DNA of 60,000 nucleotides from Tubiluchus corallicola (lineage: Eukaryota; Priapulida; Priapulimorpha; Priapulimorphida; Tubiluchidae). The DNA lies in NCBI GenBank assembly GCA_030141605.1, contig JAQGDQ010000035.1, positions 188,001 through 248,000 of the forward strand. The letters are read 5' to 3'. Below, one piece after another: positions 1-11,992 of the stretch; the first letter of the stretch is position 1; the number at the start of each line of letters is the position of its first letter. The position numbers and the translations under genes are program-made. Under the pieces are notes generated by a model that was not told where the DNA came from, did not search any database, and saw nothing but the letters and a program-made list of their open reading frames with translations.

Positions 1-2079
1 TGGCACAACACTCCAACGTCTGTTTAGTGATGTGCAAGCCGACTAGAGAAAACGTCCTGCCACACATTGTCTTTCTGTTGGCTTCCAAGGCTTCACGCAC
101 TGGCTTCGCTCCTAAGCAAACAACAAATGCATGTTAAACTAAATTTCCCCGGAGGTTGTGCGTTTTCGTGCTTAGCTGTTAGGCCTATACGATCATCATT
201 TGCTGCTGCCTATTTGTGTTCAGTTGCTAAAACATTCATGCTGATACGTGAATTATTTTAGCGAAGGAAACTGATTTCCCTAACGTCAGTAACTTTCAGG
301 CTTGAAAAACTTGTGGTACTGTCGTTTCTAATTACTGATAAATTATCTCGTGTTACTGAAATGAGTTTTAAAAATAAGTGCTTTTACGCCACTTGGCACC
401 ATTTCATAATACTGGCATTAAATGAATTTTAACATTTTCAAGGGATGAATGCGTTTTTTCTTGTACACCAGAAACTGGGTAAAAGTAAGAATAGGTTTAT
501 TTTCATCTCATTACTATTACCATTAGTAATTATTAATCTTAGTTTTACCCCCATTTAAATTACTATTACATTCATTTTCGGTGCATTACCACATTAAAGC
601 AAACAATGTCTTCGCTATAATGTTTTATTATTTCACGCTAGTAAGGCCAATAACTAATTTAGCTCAATTTTAAGACTTCGCTGTTTAAAAGTAACTGCCA
701 AACGTCACCAAATCACGTTTAAGGATTGGCAGCAAATGTCACAGCCGCACTGCTACTTCCGAAACATACACATTACCCAGAATTCTTTGTCACATAATTA
801 TCTTTTTGTTATCTGCAACAATTTTTGACCTGCCGATGTACAGCTATTTTACAGCCGCAGCTAGAACAATTATTCATCGTAATAGTCGCCAAGCCATCAT
901 TTAAACAACCATAAAGCAAGCAAACCTTCCATTAAGAACTTCAGTTTTCTCGCGAAATGAAGCTGCGTAATTAATTTTTAGTTCCACCAGGAAGCCAAAA
1001 CTGCACCTTTTAAAAGCCAGTTAAAAACTTCTTAAATGATTCTCTTTGCCGTCTGGCTTCATTACATTTGCGCCAGCGGCATCACTTAACACGGTTTCAT
1101 GAAGATGAGCCATCCAAAAGTAATGAATAATTCACCACCTGAGACGTGTATGTCCGGAAACGGAATGAATTCAGAATTAGTTTATCATTTTATCTTTATG
1201 AAAGGTTGAGCGTTGAACTCCTTGTTGGTTGAGGATTCCTACCGAGGAGAGTGAAACAGGAAAGATATTAGGTGTCATTTCATGTCCACGTATTGTAATC
1301 TGAGCGTTCCATGCGTGGATTATCAAGAAACAAATCACGAAAAAAGTGGTTTTATATATACTCTAATGGAAATGTTTATGAGCAGTTTGAAGATGCTATG
1401 TACACACCATACGAACAGAAGTTCTGAAGTTACCAACAGCTTGCTTGTGTGCTGATATGTAAAATGAAAAATAAACAAATGTACATCATTTATTTTGTCT
1501 TACCTTTCTGTTCCCTTTATTCGCTTATTGGTTTGTTACTTCCTGTATTTCTCACTTACTCTTATTTGCAAATTTAATTAATTGGAATTTTTTATTTGTT
1601 CTTTCTTAATAGTGGTGTGCAGAACATTTGCAATATGTATAAATGTTAGACACTGGAATAGAGAGACTGCGAGGCAAGAAACACAGGATAGATGTATAGC
1701 AATTATTGCAACAGCATCTTACCAGGCAATTACATGAGTGTGATGTATGTAGAAGAATGTGCCACTCGAGAATTGACCTTCCTAGTCATAGCGGAAAATA
1801 CATAAATGCAGACAAGCGGTTTCGTCAGGCAACTGATGCTCAACATGATGATAACATGCACTATATACTGTACATACACATACTCCATACAGTACAACAT
1901 ATTTAACATACATAACAATAAAGCACATACAGTCTACAGAAGCACTTTTGCATAAATATAATTACAGAACGGCATCCTATAAGCTTTATACTTATAGGTA
2001 TAATAGCTCAACCTTGTAAAAATACAAAATGCTACGTTAAAATTGACATGACACAGAGCGCTAATATTTATAATACATG
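1..2079. other. No gene seen; AT-rich DNA
   Basis: I read both strands and found no exon-like open frame with convincing splice sites and no recognisable protein similarity. The short open frames here are of chance length for AT-rich DNA. Nothing is claimed beyond background non-coding sequence. Confidence 0.5.
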
Positions 2080-2487
2080 CAGGCCCTATTTCAGGGGGGG
2101 GAGTGGGGATACTTCCCCGGAGCCTCACCCTCCAGGGGGGCCTCGCGCCGAGGTAACGCACGCGCGCCGTTTGCCTTGTGCGGCTCGGTGCCTATGTTCA
2201 GCTGTTTTCAATTTCAAAATTTCTAACACCGGCTTGTACGGAAGTGAGAGTACGGTATTATATATTGCAAGCATGTTGTTTTTGATTTGACTATTTGACA
2301 AGTATTAAGGACTGGTCTTGAGAAGAAAGCAGTTTTTCTTTCAATTTTTCTCTCCTTTAACAACTCCACATTTTCTCTTCAAAAATGCTTCTCCGGCGTT
2401 CTAGCAGTTCAAAACTTTTTTTCACCCTCCCGAGGGGCCTCACACGCCCCACTTCCCCAGGCCTCGCTTAGACTGAAATAGGCCCTG
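2080..2487. mobile_element. Non-autonomous hAT-type MITE
   Basis: The element starts CAGGCCCTATTTCAG and ends CTGAAATAGGCCCTG, so its ends are near-perfect terminal inverted repeats. It is flanked on both sides by the identical 8-bp sequence AATACATG (2072-2079 and 2488-2495). An 8-bp target duplication with CAG-type ends is characteristic of the hAT superfamily. The interior is GC-richer than its surroundings and contains no transposase-like frame, so it must have been mobilised in trans. The exact target duplication suggests a fairly recent insertion. Confidence 0.85.
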
Positions 2488-2847
2488 AATACATGTATCA
2501 CAGATTTTTAACAAGCACTGCGAATAATTCTTAATTGCATTTACTTAATAGTTTGATTTATCTGCAGATATTTTTGACTAGCAATTTCAGTCTCTGCTGC
2601 GCAAGTGGTACTTATAAATGTACTTTTTGTAATAATGTCACATTTCTTTACACAGTTCAACTCGCTGCAAACCGGACGAAGTGTCTAATAGCTTGCACTA
2701 AGGCCAGAAAGCAAATGTACGTCCCAAGAAGTGCAAAATCTGTGAACTCCTAAATGAACAAAAACTAATAGATTAACTGGTGCTTCAACTTCATTTTACT
2801 CTGTGCAATAGTTTTCTCCTTTTTTCCAACATCTCAAGGCAAACCGT

Positions 2848-3063
2848 GGCATTAATTTTACATATCCCAGGGATTCTTATTAAATAAACAAACTTATCTA
2901 AATCATTAAAGTTGTCATTATCTTATCAAAACTCATTAAAGTTGGCTTCGTGTTGAATTATAGATTCTGTCAAATTAATGCGTCCATTGCCAAAATCAAT
3001 ACAATGTAACAAAAAGTGCATCTCATCCTCGATAGCACCACAGTTACATAACTGACATAATCG
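2848..3063 (-). pseudogene. LINE reverse-transcriptase C-terminal remnant
   Basis: Read on the minus strand from 3063, the translation gives RLCQLCNCGAIEDEMHFLLH followed by more residues, with two consecutive stops near position 2935. It then continues in the same frame as DNDNFNDLDKFVYLIR. A Cys-x2-Cys followed by IEDE-hydrophobic-H-FLL-x-C is the familiar C-terminal pattern of non-LTR retrotransposon polyproteins. Stops and the absence of an upstream RT frame show it is dead. The family assignment is by pattern only. Confidence 0.6.
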
Positions 3064-3182
3064 TTCATTAACATTTTAATTGTAAAATATTCCAATATGT
3101 ACAAGACTTTATATTTCTCACCGTTTCCAGTAGTTTCTATCTTAAATGAAATGCGCCAGTCCTATTCATTCGCAAGTTAAAA

Positions 3183-3241
3183 TTTTTAACTATTCTTATT
3201 AGGTAAACTTGTTGTCATTTTTAACTATTCTTATTAGGTAA
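3183..3241. repeat. Short tandem duplication (two copies, period 35)
   Basis: A 24-bp segment beginning TTTTTAACTATTCTTATTAG occurs at 3183-3206 and again at 3218-3241. The copies are identical over that stretch, which suggests recent slippage or local duplication. A short TA run follows at 3246. Confidence 0.8.
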
Positions 3242-3245
3242 GCTA

Positions 3246-4250
3246 TATATATATATAGTCCAGTGAGGATCTTAAATTATGTTTTGAAACTGTCTGATCC
3301 AGTCTTATAATAAATTACGTTTAAACTAAACTAATGATAGCCGAAAGTTACAGCTGCAGTTAGATTTAAAACCCCAATGTTCTCTTATAAGTTTTTTGGG
3401 CATTTCGAAAAGCTGGTCCTTATTTTGGCAGTTTGAATTAGTGCACTCAACTGTAGAAGTGCATTGATCGAATTCTGTCCAAGTTTCCTTTAGTAATGTA
3501 ATAAATTTTATTGCTGCTTATGAGGAAATCAAAAGTTTTGAAATATTAGAAACCAAAGTCATCGATTGTGCCACCTGGTGCCACACCACATAAAATAAAA
3601 ATCGCTCGAATAGTATTTGTCTTATACCTTGAATTTGGAATAGTTTTACAATGCACTGTTAGCTAAAATGAATGTGAAAAATTTACTTGTTTTGTACTTG
3701 ACTAAAGGACTGGGCAGCTCACGGGATCATTTTCACTATTGCGTTGGAATGTGAATATTTTTACTACGTCTTTAGTTCTTTTTGGTTACGAATAAATTCT
3801 CCAACGTATTTTATAGAGTATTAAATTATTAAATTAAATTTAAATGAATTTGAATAGTGCTTTCTCAAATTAAGTACTAACAACATTTTCCAATATCTAT
3901 TAAGATCAACGAAAAACACTTAAAATTTAGCATTTTTAATTTCGTTCTTAATTTCACTTCACTTTACCTTATTCGATAATTATGATTCTAATCAAATTGT
4001 TTAACTACAGGGTGTTCCCAAAGAAACAATGCAGTTGAAATAAACTGATATGCGTATAATGGACAGTACAAAAACCAATTATACAGCAGGAAATTTGGGG
4101 TCATTCAAATATAATTATTTTACGGCACTAAGATGTCATAGTGGAGTTCTTCATTTTTGAGCTGATAGGTTTATTTCGAAGCACCAAAACTAATGAAGTT
4201 GAGCGTTGTTTATAAAATGCAGAGTTGCTCCTGTTGTTCGCATTTGGAAG
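3246..4250. other. No gene seen
   Basis: AT-rich sequence without credible exons, RNA genes or repeats that I can define. The only structure noted is a short TA dinucleotide run near 3246-3257. Confidence 0.4.
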
Positions 4251-4254
4251 CTAA

Positions 4255-4798
4255 AGGAAGATAGGATAATTTTTCACATCCTACTCCGTTTTCAAGTATT
4301 GTAAAAAGTGTACATTTTAACATCAATAATACTGCAAAAGCGTTTCTGATAATTAAATAATGGTTTCTTAATAAAACGGCAGGCGCGCCCAACTATTGAT
4401 TAAATCACAAATCAACAATTTTCAACAGCACAAACATTCAGGAGTGTGTTGCACGTGTTTGCGAAAGTAAAGAATACTGAAGTATAGAGTGCTACTGTAA
4501 GAGATTCAGTGTGCTATACCAAAATTTGCAACTTTCAAGATAAAAATTAAGATTTCGTATTTACTACTGTGCTCACGCATGAGCTGTCTTAACTGAGAGG
4601 TGTCGCACCTTCATTTAGTACAATGCGTTTCCGAAATGCAGGCCGCTAGTGCCCGTCTAACTAGGAAACGCGAAACCGCGTTTGTGTGGTAATAATTCTT
4701 CCACGCAAGTCGTTCTTGAAAAAATGGTATGTTTCCCTTTCAATAATTAAAGAGTAGATTGTTTTGACCTACAGTTTCAGATAGGGTCATGTGATCCT
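4255..4798 (-). mobile_element. TTAA-flanked MITE, copy 1 (inverted relative to copy at 11138)
   Basis: The ends read AGGAAGATAGGA on the left and, on the opposite strand, AGGATCACATGACCC on the right. They are bordered by CTAA (4251-4254) and TTAA (4799-4802). A diverged copy lies in opposite orientation at 11138-11757, with shared blocks such as TTATTTAATTATCAGAAACG and CAAAACAATCTACTCTTTA. A TTAA target duplication with short AGG ends is what piggyBac-type transposition leaves, but no transposase is present, so the superfamily is inferred. It has no coding frame of its own. Confidence 0.65.
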
Positions 4799-5451
4799 TT
4801 AACAGTGCACACTTCCAGTGTTATTTTAGTAAGCCCTGCAATTTCCTACTATGTGACTTCGCATTTCACAGAATTTCAGCATAATTGTCAAAATATTCCT
4901 ACTGCGCTGTTTCTTCTGAAACATCCTTTATCGATGCGAGTTTTTGTTGCGTACGTAGAAACAAGTGCAAATAATTTTACCCGGTACTTGTCATCACCAC
5001 CAACACCACAATTTCGCCAGCAAACTGTATTGATTTTATATGGAATTTGTGGTCATCATAACCACTCTGTGAATTCACTTAAGACACATATGCTGTGACA
5101 ATCGTTATACGTTACAGCACAAATTACTGCGCACATTGCTAATAGATTCATCCAGAACCTACATGCATTGATCCACTGCAGCAGTGTTCTGTGTTTTAAT
5201 GCCAGCTAAACCTTATTATATATCATATGGCCTGCAGGATTGCGCAGAAGGGAGGAGATATATATATTTGCTTCTCAACAGTGTGGACAAGCACTGGCTA
5301 TTGTTATTGGATTGTGCTGATAATGGACATAATCCTCAATAGAATTTATAAATGATTTTGCGAATCCATTTTACTAGGAGTCCATGGCAGTTAGTCGGGC
5401 AAATGCTAAACGCGTATGCAGCTACGATTAATGAAAAATTTCGTAATTAAA

Positions 5452-5850
5452 ATCAAACTAAATCCTCGCTATAATATAAGCTTTTGCAACTTAAAATCCT
5501 ACTCTCATTATGAATATTCAATTGACTTTATTATAACTTACAGTAAAACTTCTTTCTTTTGATTTTTTATCAGTTTGTTGCTAGCGGTATTAAATTTGAA
5601 TCGCACCATTTTTCGTTGCGACAGACGAATGACGTAAAGAGTGCAGTCACGAGGTCACCAAAGATTGGCAAACACGCATTGGTAACGAAAGACGCTTTCT
5701 GTACCTCACACGTCATTCTCGCTCATTCGCGCCAAAGACGCGAAACGATCTTTACGGCAATGCACGCGTTCGGAACTCGCTAGAAAAAAGTTAAATTGTT
5801 TAATTTATGTTTCGTTTGTTTAATAATAACTATGAATTCTTTACGAATTA
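5452..5850 (+). repeat. Dispersed repeat family A, copy 1
   Basis: This 0.4-kb block matches 54365-54722 in the same orientation. Shared landmarks include TTAGCGGTATTAAATTTGAA-like sequence, CAGTCACGAGGTCAC, CTCGCGCCAAAGAC-like sequence, GATCTTTACG, and the end TTTAATAATAAC..ATGAATTCTTT. The middle is richer in CpG than the flanks. I see no inverted repeats, no A/B boxes and no coding capacity. It may be a piece of a larger transposon or an LTR fragment. Confidence 0.75.
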
Positions 5851-6375
5851 TAAAGTCTGTCGTGGTTATAAAAGCCTGAAAAAGGAAAAGCATGACATTT
5901 CAAATCACAGTTGTGGTCGCTGGGCGGAAGATTAAGGCAGCTAATTAATTTAATGATTACACGTATATTCAGTTGGATGATTGAAAATCGATGGTCACGT
6001 GACAGTAGTGTGTCTGATCGGTCTAACTTTGTCTCTGGCAAATCTTAAATTTTAAATTTAAATGACGAGATACAACATAACGCTTATATAAGATGTTGAA
6101 AAACTGAACGACTTGATCAAAATTTTGAGTGGAAAATGTAGCATGATGCGCAGTGCAACAGAACATAAACTAAACTCGAAGAACGGCAATGTGCCCAAAA
6201 TGGAAAAAAGATTGAACAATATGTCGGAAAACGTAGCAGGAGTAAAATTTGCCTACAGTGCTGCAGTCAAAGACGATCTAGAAACAATCTGCTTTTAGAA
6301 AATAAAACTAAAGTGGGTCGCCCAGCAGCTATATTTTGAGCGAGTGCAATCCAAAAAAGATCGTGAATAGGAAAA

Positions 6376-6801
6376 GTGAAGGACAAAAAGCTTGTGCAGC
6401 CCAGCAAACTAATTAGACAAAATCTCAGTGAATTCTACCCAAGGAAAAGAATTGTAATAGCTTTTAGAACAGATATAGCAAAAGTTCAGATACAAACAAA
6501 AGAGGAAGCAATGGAAATTGTAAGAAGTTGGAAACCACATTTTTTGGATGAAGAAACAACAGCAAGAAGGCCTGCGAAACTTGGTTTTCTGCGGGATTGT
6601 AAACCAACCCTGAGTGAACAAGATATCAAGACAACCTGTAAGGACAATTTTCTCATAGTAGTGATCACATTGGATAATTTTCAATTGGCTCCCTATCCGA
6701 AATTAATCAACCGGTTGGGTTTTAGCATTCTACAAAGTTTCATGTTTTTAAGGCAAAATGAGCAATTACGTCATTTCGTGCAACATTTGCAGCCATCTTG
6801 A
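6376..6801 (+). pseudogene. Orphan 141-codon frame, possibly transposon-derived
   Basis: An open frame of 141 codons, rich in Lys and Arg in its first half and holding the stretch TKEEAMEIVRSWKPHFLDEE, follows a second open frame of 61 codons (6113-6298). I do not recognise either. The layout, a basic N-terminal part near decayed repeats and a C-terminal part that runs into a duplicated non-coding block (6684-6800), suggests the remains of a transposon ORF such as a gag-like ORF1. There is no splice or promoter evidence for a host gene. Confidence 0.25.
6684..6800. repeat. Diverged duplicated block, copy 1 of 2
   Basis: About 115 bp starting TTGGCTCCCTATCCGAAATT resembles 6993-7107, which starts TTGACTCCATAACCAAATTA. 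Both hold TTTCATG(T/C)TTTT, then AATGAGCA, and both end in a CAxxATGGCGG or CAGCCATCTTG-like motif. They lie about 309 bp apart in the same orientation and are likely sub-repeats of one transposon. Confidence 0.55.
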
Positions 6802-6992
6802 AATAGGGTGATATTATAAAGGTATTCAAGCATTAGGTACGGATTTCTTGACCTTTAAAACCTATAATTAGGCACCAAAATTATTATCCTGTCTGCTCTG
6901 ATAGCTAAGACATAGCCCTTATAAACTAGCAACAGACATATTGTCGGGCATCTCGAAAATTGCAGGCATCTCAAAAACTGGATGAATTTCGA

Positions 6993-7107
6993 TTGACTCC
7001 ATAACCAAATTAATCACCTTAATAAACTCTAGCACTGTGCGAATTTCATGCTTTTGAATCCAAATGAGCATTTTTTCACAATTCTGGTAAACTAGTCAAA
7101 ATGGCGG
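6993..7107. repeat. Diverged duplicated block, copy 2 of 2
   Basis: The partner of 6684-6800. The alignment is gapped and clearly diverged, so the duplication is old or the two are separate insertions of the same family. Confidence 0.55.
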
Positions 7108-7539
7108 ACATCTTTTTGACAGCATAATTTTTGGCGCCGTTTGCTTTTGGTGAAAGTAAACTTTTCTGCTTACTTTCAAACTAACTATATCTTGGACGAA
7201 AATTCGCTAAAATTTTTTACTCTTGTTGCGAAGTTTGGGGTAGCGCTTATAAAATTAGTATAAATTCTGTATTTTTAATATAAAAATGGCTGTCAGAATT
7301 TTAGGTAAAGTTTATTCAAGAGAAAACACACACGAACTGTTCTATAATTTAAAACTACTTAAATTGGTTGATAATAGATTTTAAAATTCTGTTAATATTA
7401 CATGCTGCTAAAAGAGGTCATTTACCTGGAAATTTGCAAAAGAGATTTTCCTTCGTTAATAATCCAATCAAAATTACACGACAGCGAGGCAAATGCAAAA
7501 TAGTTTGAAACTCAAAAAAAAATTTAAACACAATTAGTC

Positions 7540-7664
7540 TATCTTTTCTTGATTCTAAATTATGGAACGATCTACAAAAGGCTATAAAAGATTGTTTAGT
7601 TGCCCATTTCACAGTGAGGTCGCAAGGAAAAACAACACACAGAATTACTATCAGCAAAATCTGA
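7540..7664 (+). pseudogene. LINE reverse-transcriptase C-terminal remnant
   Basis: The plus-strand frame reads LSFLDSKLWNDLQKAIKDC and then runs to a stop at 7662-7664. The core LWNDL matches the (K/S)LWN-x-LP motif near the end of many non-LTR reverse transcriptases. The preceding 80 bp continues in a similar style but with a stop, so only a broken tail remains. It is related in type, not demonstrably in family, to the fragment at 20246. Confidence 0.45.
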
Positions 7665-8261
7665 AAATTTCTGAAAAATTCCGATTTTTCTCGAAATACC
7701 ACGCAGCAAGAAAGTTCATTTCACAGTGAAATCGTGTGGATATTTTCCCCGTGCAGTTAACTGCAGCTACTTTGCAAGTTTTATACTATATAGAACCATC
7801 TCTAAATAAAATTTAATTATACTTGCGGTATTTCACATATATAAAGTACAATTAATAATGTTAGTCTATGTAATGACAGAGATTTTGTTTTTTAGCAAAG
7901 TTCTACTAATCTCTTTAGTGTGCGCACTTGAAAAAAAGGTGGGTCAAAAAGAAAATTTTGGAGAGATATAGATAGTTGACGTCATTTTATGTACATTAAT
8001 TTTAAACATCTTTCAAGTGTGCAGGTTTTGTTATGTGTATCACCTTGTTATATCAAGACGAAATATAGCTCATTTAACAAATGTGAGAGAGGAAGGACTC
8101 TACGGGTCTTACACATCATCCTCTCATACATTTCATATAATATCACGCAGGCTTATTTAAAATTATGTAATAATTATTCATTTTAATTATGTAACTTTAA
8201 TTGTGCTTTTGTACCCATGTATTAATGAAATGTAAATACATAAATTATTGTTGTTGTTGTA

Positions 8262-8264
8262 TAC

Positions 8265-8321
<57 letters not shown>

Positions 8322-8484
8322 CATTATCATTATCATTATCATTATCATTATCATTATCATTATCATTATCATTATCATTATCATTATCATTATCATTATC
8401 ATTATCATTATCATTATCATTATCATTATCATTATCATTATCATTATCATTATCATTATCATTATCATTATCATTATCATTATC

Positions 8485-8520
<36 letters not shown>

Positions 8521-8522
8521 TA
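8262..8522. repeat. ATT then ATTATC microsatellite
   Basis: About 11 copies of ATT run into an almost pure array of the hexamer ATTATC (about 35 copies) up to about 8510, ending in ATT units again. The long open frames of repeated dipeptides on both strands here are translations of the repeat and not genes. Confidence 0.97.
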
Positions 8523-9007
8523 TGAAATAATTATGGACATAGAATTTAATTGCAATGTTCACTACTTGTAAAAACACCAAATTTTGAACTAACTACTTTG
8601 AATAACATGAGCAAATCGGCGTGCATGACCTTGTTCAGCACGTGAGTATGCCTGATACAGTGCAGTTTACACTTATGCGACTGAGGGCTTTTATTTTGGC
8701 TCGTACCTCGGGCTCTTAAACAATACCAGCTTTCTAACCCACCATCGTCTCAGTGCAGGTGTCTACCCAGCAAGTTTCCTGACTTTAGGTATTGCAGTTT
8801 TCACATTATTCAATGTTATAATTATGTTGAATGACACAAACAGTTACTAACCGGTGTCCTATGTTCTGTAGCCTGTGTCCTTGACACTTTTACGGTGATC
8901 ACCGCACGTCACATCATTGTCTGACCCATACCTCAGATGTCTACCCTATAAGTTTCATGATCCTAGCCCTTTGCATTTAAGAGTTAAGACCAATTATACG
9001 TGGACGC

Positions 9008-9127
9008 TTAGTGGCCCGTTCAAACCTAAAGACTTCTTTCGCAAACTTCTCTCTGAGAGTAAAGTTGCAAAACGTGTGAACGGTTTGGCAACTTCTCTCA
9101 GAGTCTGATCGTCTGAACGCACCATAA
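9008..9127. mobile_element. Short MITE-like inverted repeat
   Basis: The left end TTAGTGGCCCGTTCAAAC and the right end read on the other strand, TTATGGTGCGTTCAGAC, form imperfect inverted repeats about 120 bp apart. Boundary triplets TTA and TAA would fit a 3-bp PIF/Harbinger-type duplication. The interior contains a second inverted pair around CTCTGAGAG. The superfamily is an inference. Confidence 0.45.
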
Positions 9128-9624
9128 GAAATCTTTTGATTACCTGACATTCTTTACTAGCCAAAATTGTGACATTTTTCTGTGACTTGTTTCCTAGCCA
9201 AAACTGTGACTTTTAACTTTTTTCCTGTGACTCTATTACCGGCCATCGAAAAATAAGCATATGGTTTCTAGACTCACACTGCCTTATTTCGTTCATAATT
9301 ATTATTACATATGTATAATAATAGTTCTGAGTCATAATTAATTATATACATATATTAATAAATGCTATATATATATATATATATATTTATGATTGTGATT
9401 GCTAGAATTTTTTTATAAACCACTGCAGTTTATTTTTCCAATTATTATTCATTGCGGGCAATAACTTGGAGAAAAAAACGAGACGCTGAAAAATTGTTGA
9501 CTGTTCACCAAAACTAGGACTTTGCGACTCTTGAATTAGCCGAAATTTTACATTGGAAAACTAGCAGATTACCTTAATTAGTATAATGAAGCAAGATGTG
9601 ATGGTCTTTAATAATTTGGTAGCA
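9128..9624. other. Region downstream of the LRR gene; no gene seen
   Basis: AT-rich sequence with a TA run at about 9368-9387 and no exon-like frame. It would lie past the 3' end of the minus-strand LRR gene. Confidence 0.4.
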
Positions 9625-9630
9625 TTTATT
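9625..9630 (-). terminator. Candidate polyadenylation signal (AATAAA) of the LRR gene
   Basis: The plus strand reads TTTATT, so the minus strand gives AATAAA eleven bases past the TGA stop at 9641-9643. This would give a very short 3' UTR. Other AATAAA copies lie further downstream near 9430, so this one may not be the signal used. Confidence 0.3.
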
Positions 9631-9640
9631 AATAACGTGT

Positions 9641-9933
9641 TCACAATTCACCTCTAAATTTGTCTAATGTAACAATTATTGCGATAAAGATGCTTAAAGT
9701 CGACTGCTCATTATTTCTGCTTCTTGATAAGGGAGAATATGCGCGCCGAGTATTTTCATATTCGTAACATCTATATTCATCACATGCACATCCAAATTCC
9801 CACGGCTCCATGGGATCGCGAGAAGTATGAGTTCTGTTGGGTTCTACACAGTCGAACCTTTTCACTTTGATATGAGTTTCTTCCTGGCATCTCAGCAACC
9901 AGACCATTGAACAATTGCATATAAGATTGTTGT
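9641..9933 (-). CDS. LRR protein gene, coding exon 3: second LRRCT domain and C-terminus
   Basis: This terminal exon follows a clean acceptor (CTTGTATGTTTCAG) and completes the codon left by exon 2. It encodes residues 419-515 of the predicted 515-residue protein. It opens with NNNLICNCSMVWLLRC, the start of a leucine-rich-repeat C-terminal cap, with cysteines at 424, 426, 447 and 467/469. The rest is polar (about 470-500), then a short hydrophobic run STLSIFIAIIVTL and a charged tail. That run is short for a membrane span, so whether the protein is secreted, lipid-anchored or membrane-bound is unclear. The exon start is set by splice phase; the upstream in-frame ATG at 9946 is intronic. Confidence 0.8.
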
Positions 9934-11137
9934 CTGAAACATACAAGATTATTTAAGATTTTGAGACGTAAACAGGCCTACATATCTCTACTTGAGCTTG
10001 TTTTCCACCAAGAGTCTTCAAGTGCTTATTGCCGCTGTTTGGTAATTCTTGTATAATTCTTTTTTACAATCTGGTTAAAGAGCAAGAAAAGGGAGTTTTA
10101 AAGTAAATCCAAAAGAATCCAAGATTATATTATTTAGCATTACGATTACCTGTTTGAAAGGTTTATGTATTTGAAAGAAGAAATTCGTAATAATTTAAAA
10201 TATTCGCGCCAACAAGAAAAAAACGGCATCGCATCGCAATCCGAATGTGCACCTCTGATTTAGCAAAAACAACTATTGATTTTATTGAAAATATTACGTA
10301 ATTTAATTTTTGCATATAGTTAGCGAAGAATGTGCTACAAATGCTCTGATTTTTTTCAAAAGTTAGATAATGTGCCTAACGGTCATTGCGGGAGTTTAAA
10401 TTTACTAGTTTTGTACAGTATTACTGCTAACGCAAATCCTGTATGCAGTAAGACAGCATGTATTTGATAAAATTTCAAGACGATTTATGAAGAGTGTTTT
10501 CTTGTGCTTTAAATAATTTCTCTGATTAATTAACAGAGAGATAAATCTGTAGCCACAAAATACTACATAAATGCTGCTAGTTTATGATCCCATGCTCCAA
10601 GTGGAAATCACACAAACCGTACTATAAGCAAAATAAACTGACATTATTTAGTGTTCTCCAAAGATTAACTTTCTAAATAATTAAGGAATCCTGAATTGAA
10701 AATGTTTTTTAATTGCAAGAAGAGTTGAAATGTTGTGTTAAAATTTAAATCCTTTTTTCCATTACCCCTATAGATATTTGCTTTATTTGTAAATCAAAAA
10801 GTAACAACCAAAAAATTAGAACTACTTTGCCGTAGGTCTTGAGGTAAAGTCGTCGATTATTTTTTTGTGCTTTACACTGAAAATTGCTGTTTTTCAATCT
10901 TTAATTGCATTTATATTATCCATCGAAGTTCTCAAGTTCTGTAGTTCTCTGTAACTCTGGATAAAATGGTTCCGTATCTTTTGAGTTTTGCAAATATTAT
11001 AGAAATTTCAAAAGTTTTTTTGAATATTTGTTCAAGAATTTCGTCCGCGAATTGCAAAACGAAGTGCGCGGCTGTCGGATTTTACGTTTTTTAGACTTGT
11101 CTCAAGCTCATGCAAGCAATCTCTACAAATATCTTAA

Positions 11138-11757
11138 AGGAAGACCGGACCCAATCGTAAATCCTATGTCAAAACAATCTACTCTTTAAAATATTGAAAT
11201 GAAACATACTATTTTTTCAATAATAGCTGCCGTAAGGGAATTATTACCAAACAAACGCAACTTCGCGTTCGTGTCACTAGTTCTTCGCTCTTACATGCAT
11301 TTGGCCATTCACTAGTTAGATAGCCACTAGCGCCAGCATTTCGAAAATGAGTTACACAAAAAACAGGTCTTGTACCTCTCATTTCAGAGCTGTGTGTTTA
11401 CGACATACTACACACGTTCGACAGCTTACGCGCGTGAACACAGCTGCAATTTTGAAATTTGAATTTTTATCGTAAAAACTTGCCATGTTTTAGTGTAACA
11501 TGCTAAATCTCTTAAAGTAGTGCTGTAATTCAATTTTCTCTTTTACAAAGATGTGCAACACGCTCGTGGAATGTTTTTGCTGTCAAAATTATGTTCGTTT
11601 GTGATGTCATCAATAGCTGGGCTCGCCCGCCGTTAAATAAAACTTTAATCTATTATTTAATTATCAGAAACGCCTTTGCAATATTATTGGTGTTAAAATG
11701 TATATGTCTCCTGTACTTGAAAGTGGGATAGTATATGAAAAATCACCCTGTTCTCCT
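11138..11757 (+). mobile_element. TTAA-flanked MITE, copy 2
   Basis: The 620-bp element is bordered by TTAA at 11134-11137 and 11758-11761. Its ends are AGGAAGACCGG on the left and, on the opposite strand, AGGAGAACAGGG on the right. It is a diverged, inverted relative of 4255-4798. It has no transposase frame. The TTAA border suggests piggyBac-like mobilisation. Its position inside intron 2 of the LRR gene shows the intron has grown by insertion. Confidence 0.7.
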
Positions 11758-11992
11758 TTAAATGACTGTGCTGTCTGAAAACAAAACTTGACTGCTCGTA
11801 GTAAGACTATGAATGTGAAAGAGAAACACGCTATTTACCTGTTACTTGGTTATTTGGTTGCAAACTCCACTGAATTGTTCGAGTGTCTCGACTGGAATGG
11901 ACACATTAGAGATGGCAGATGGCAGACGTTTACATTCATTTTTATTTTTGAATAGCCCGTAAAGCTGGAAGTTACCGCAAAAACGTGCTCTT

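Noticed and set aside
8187-8580. Overlapping 107-111 codon frames on both strands
   Set aside because: They translate the ATT/ATTATC satellite into repeated dipeptides; there is no gene.
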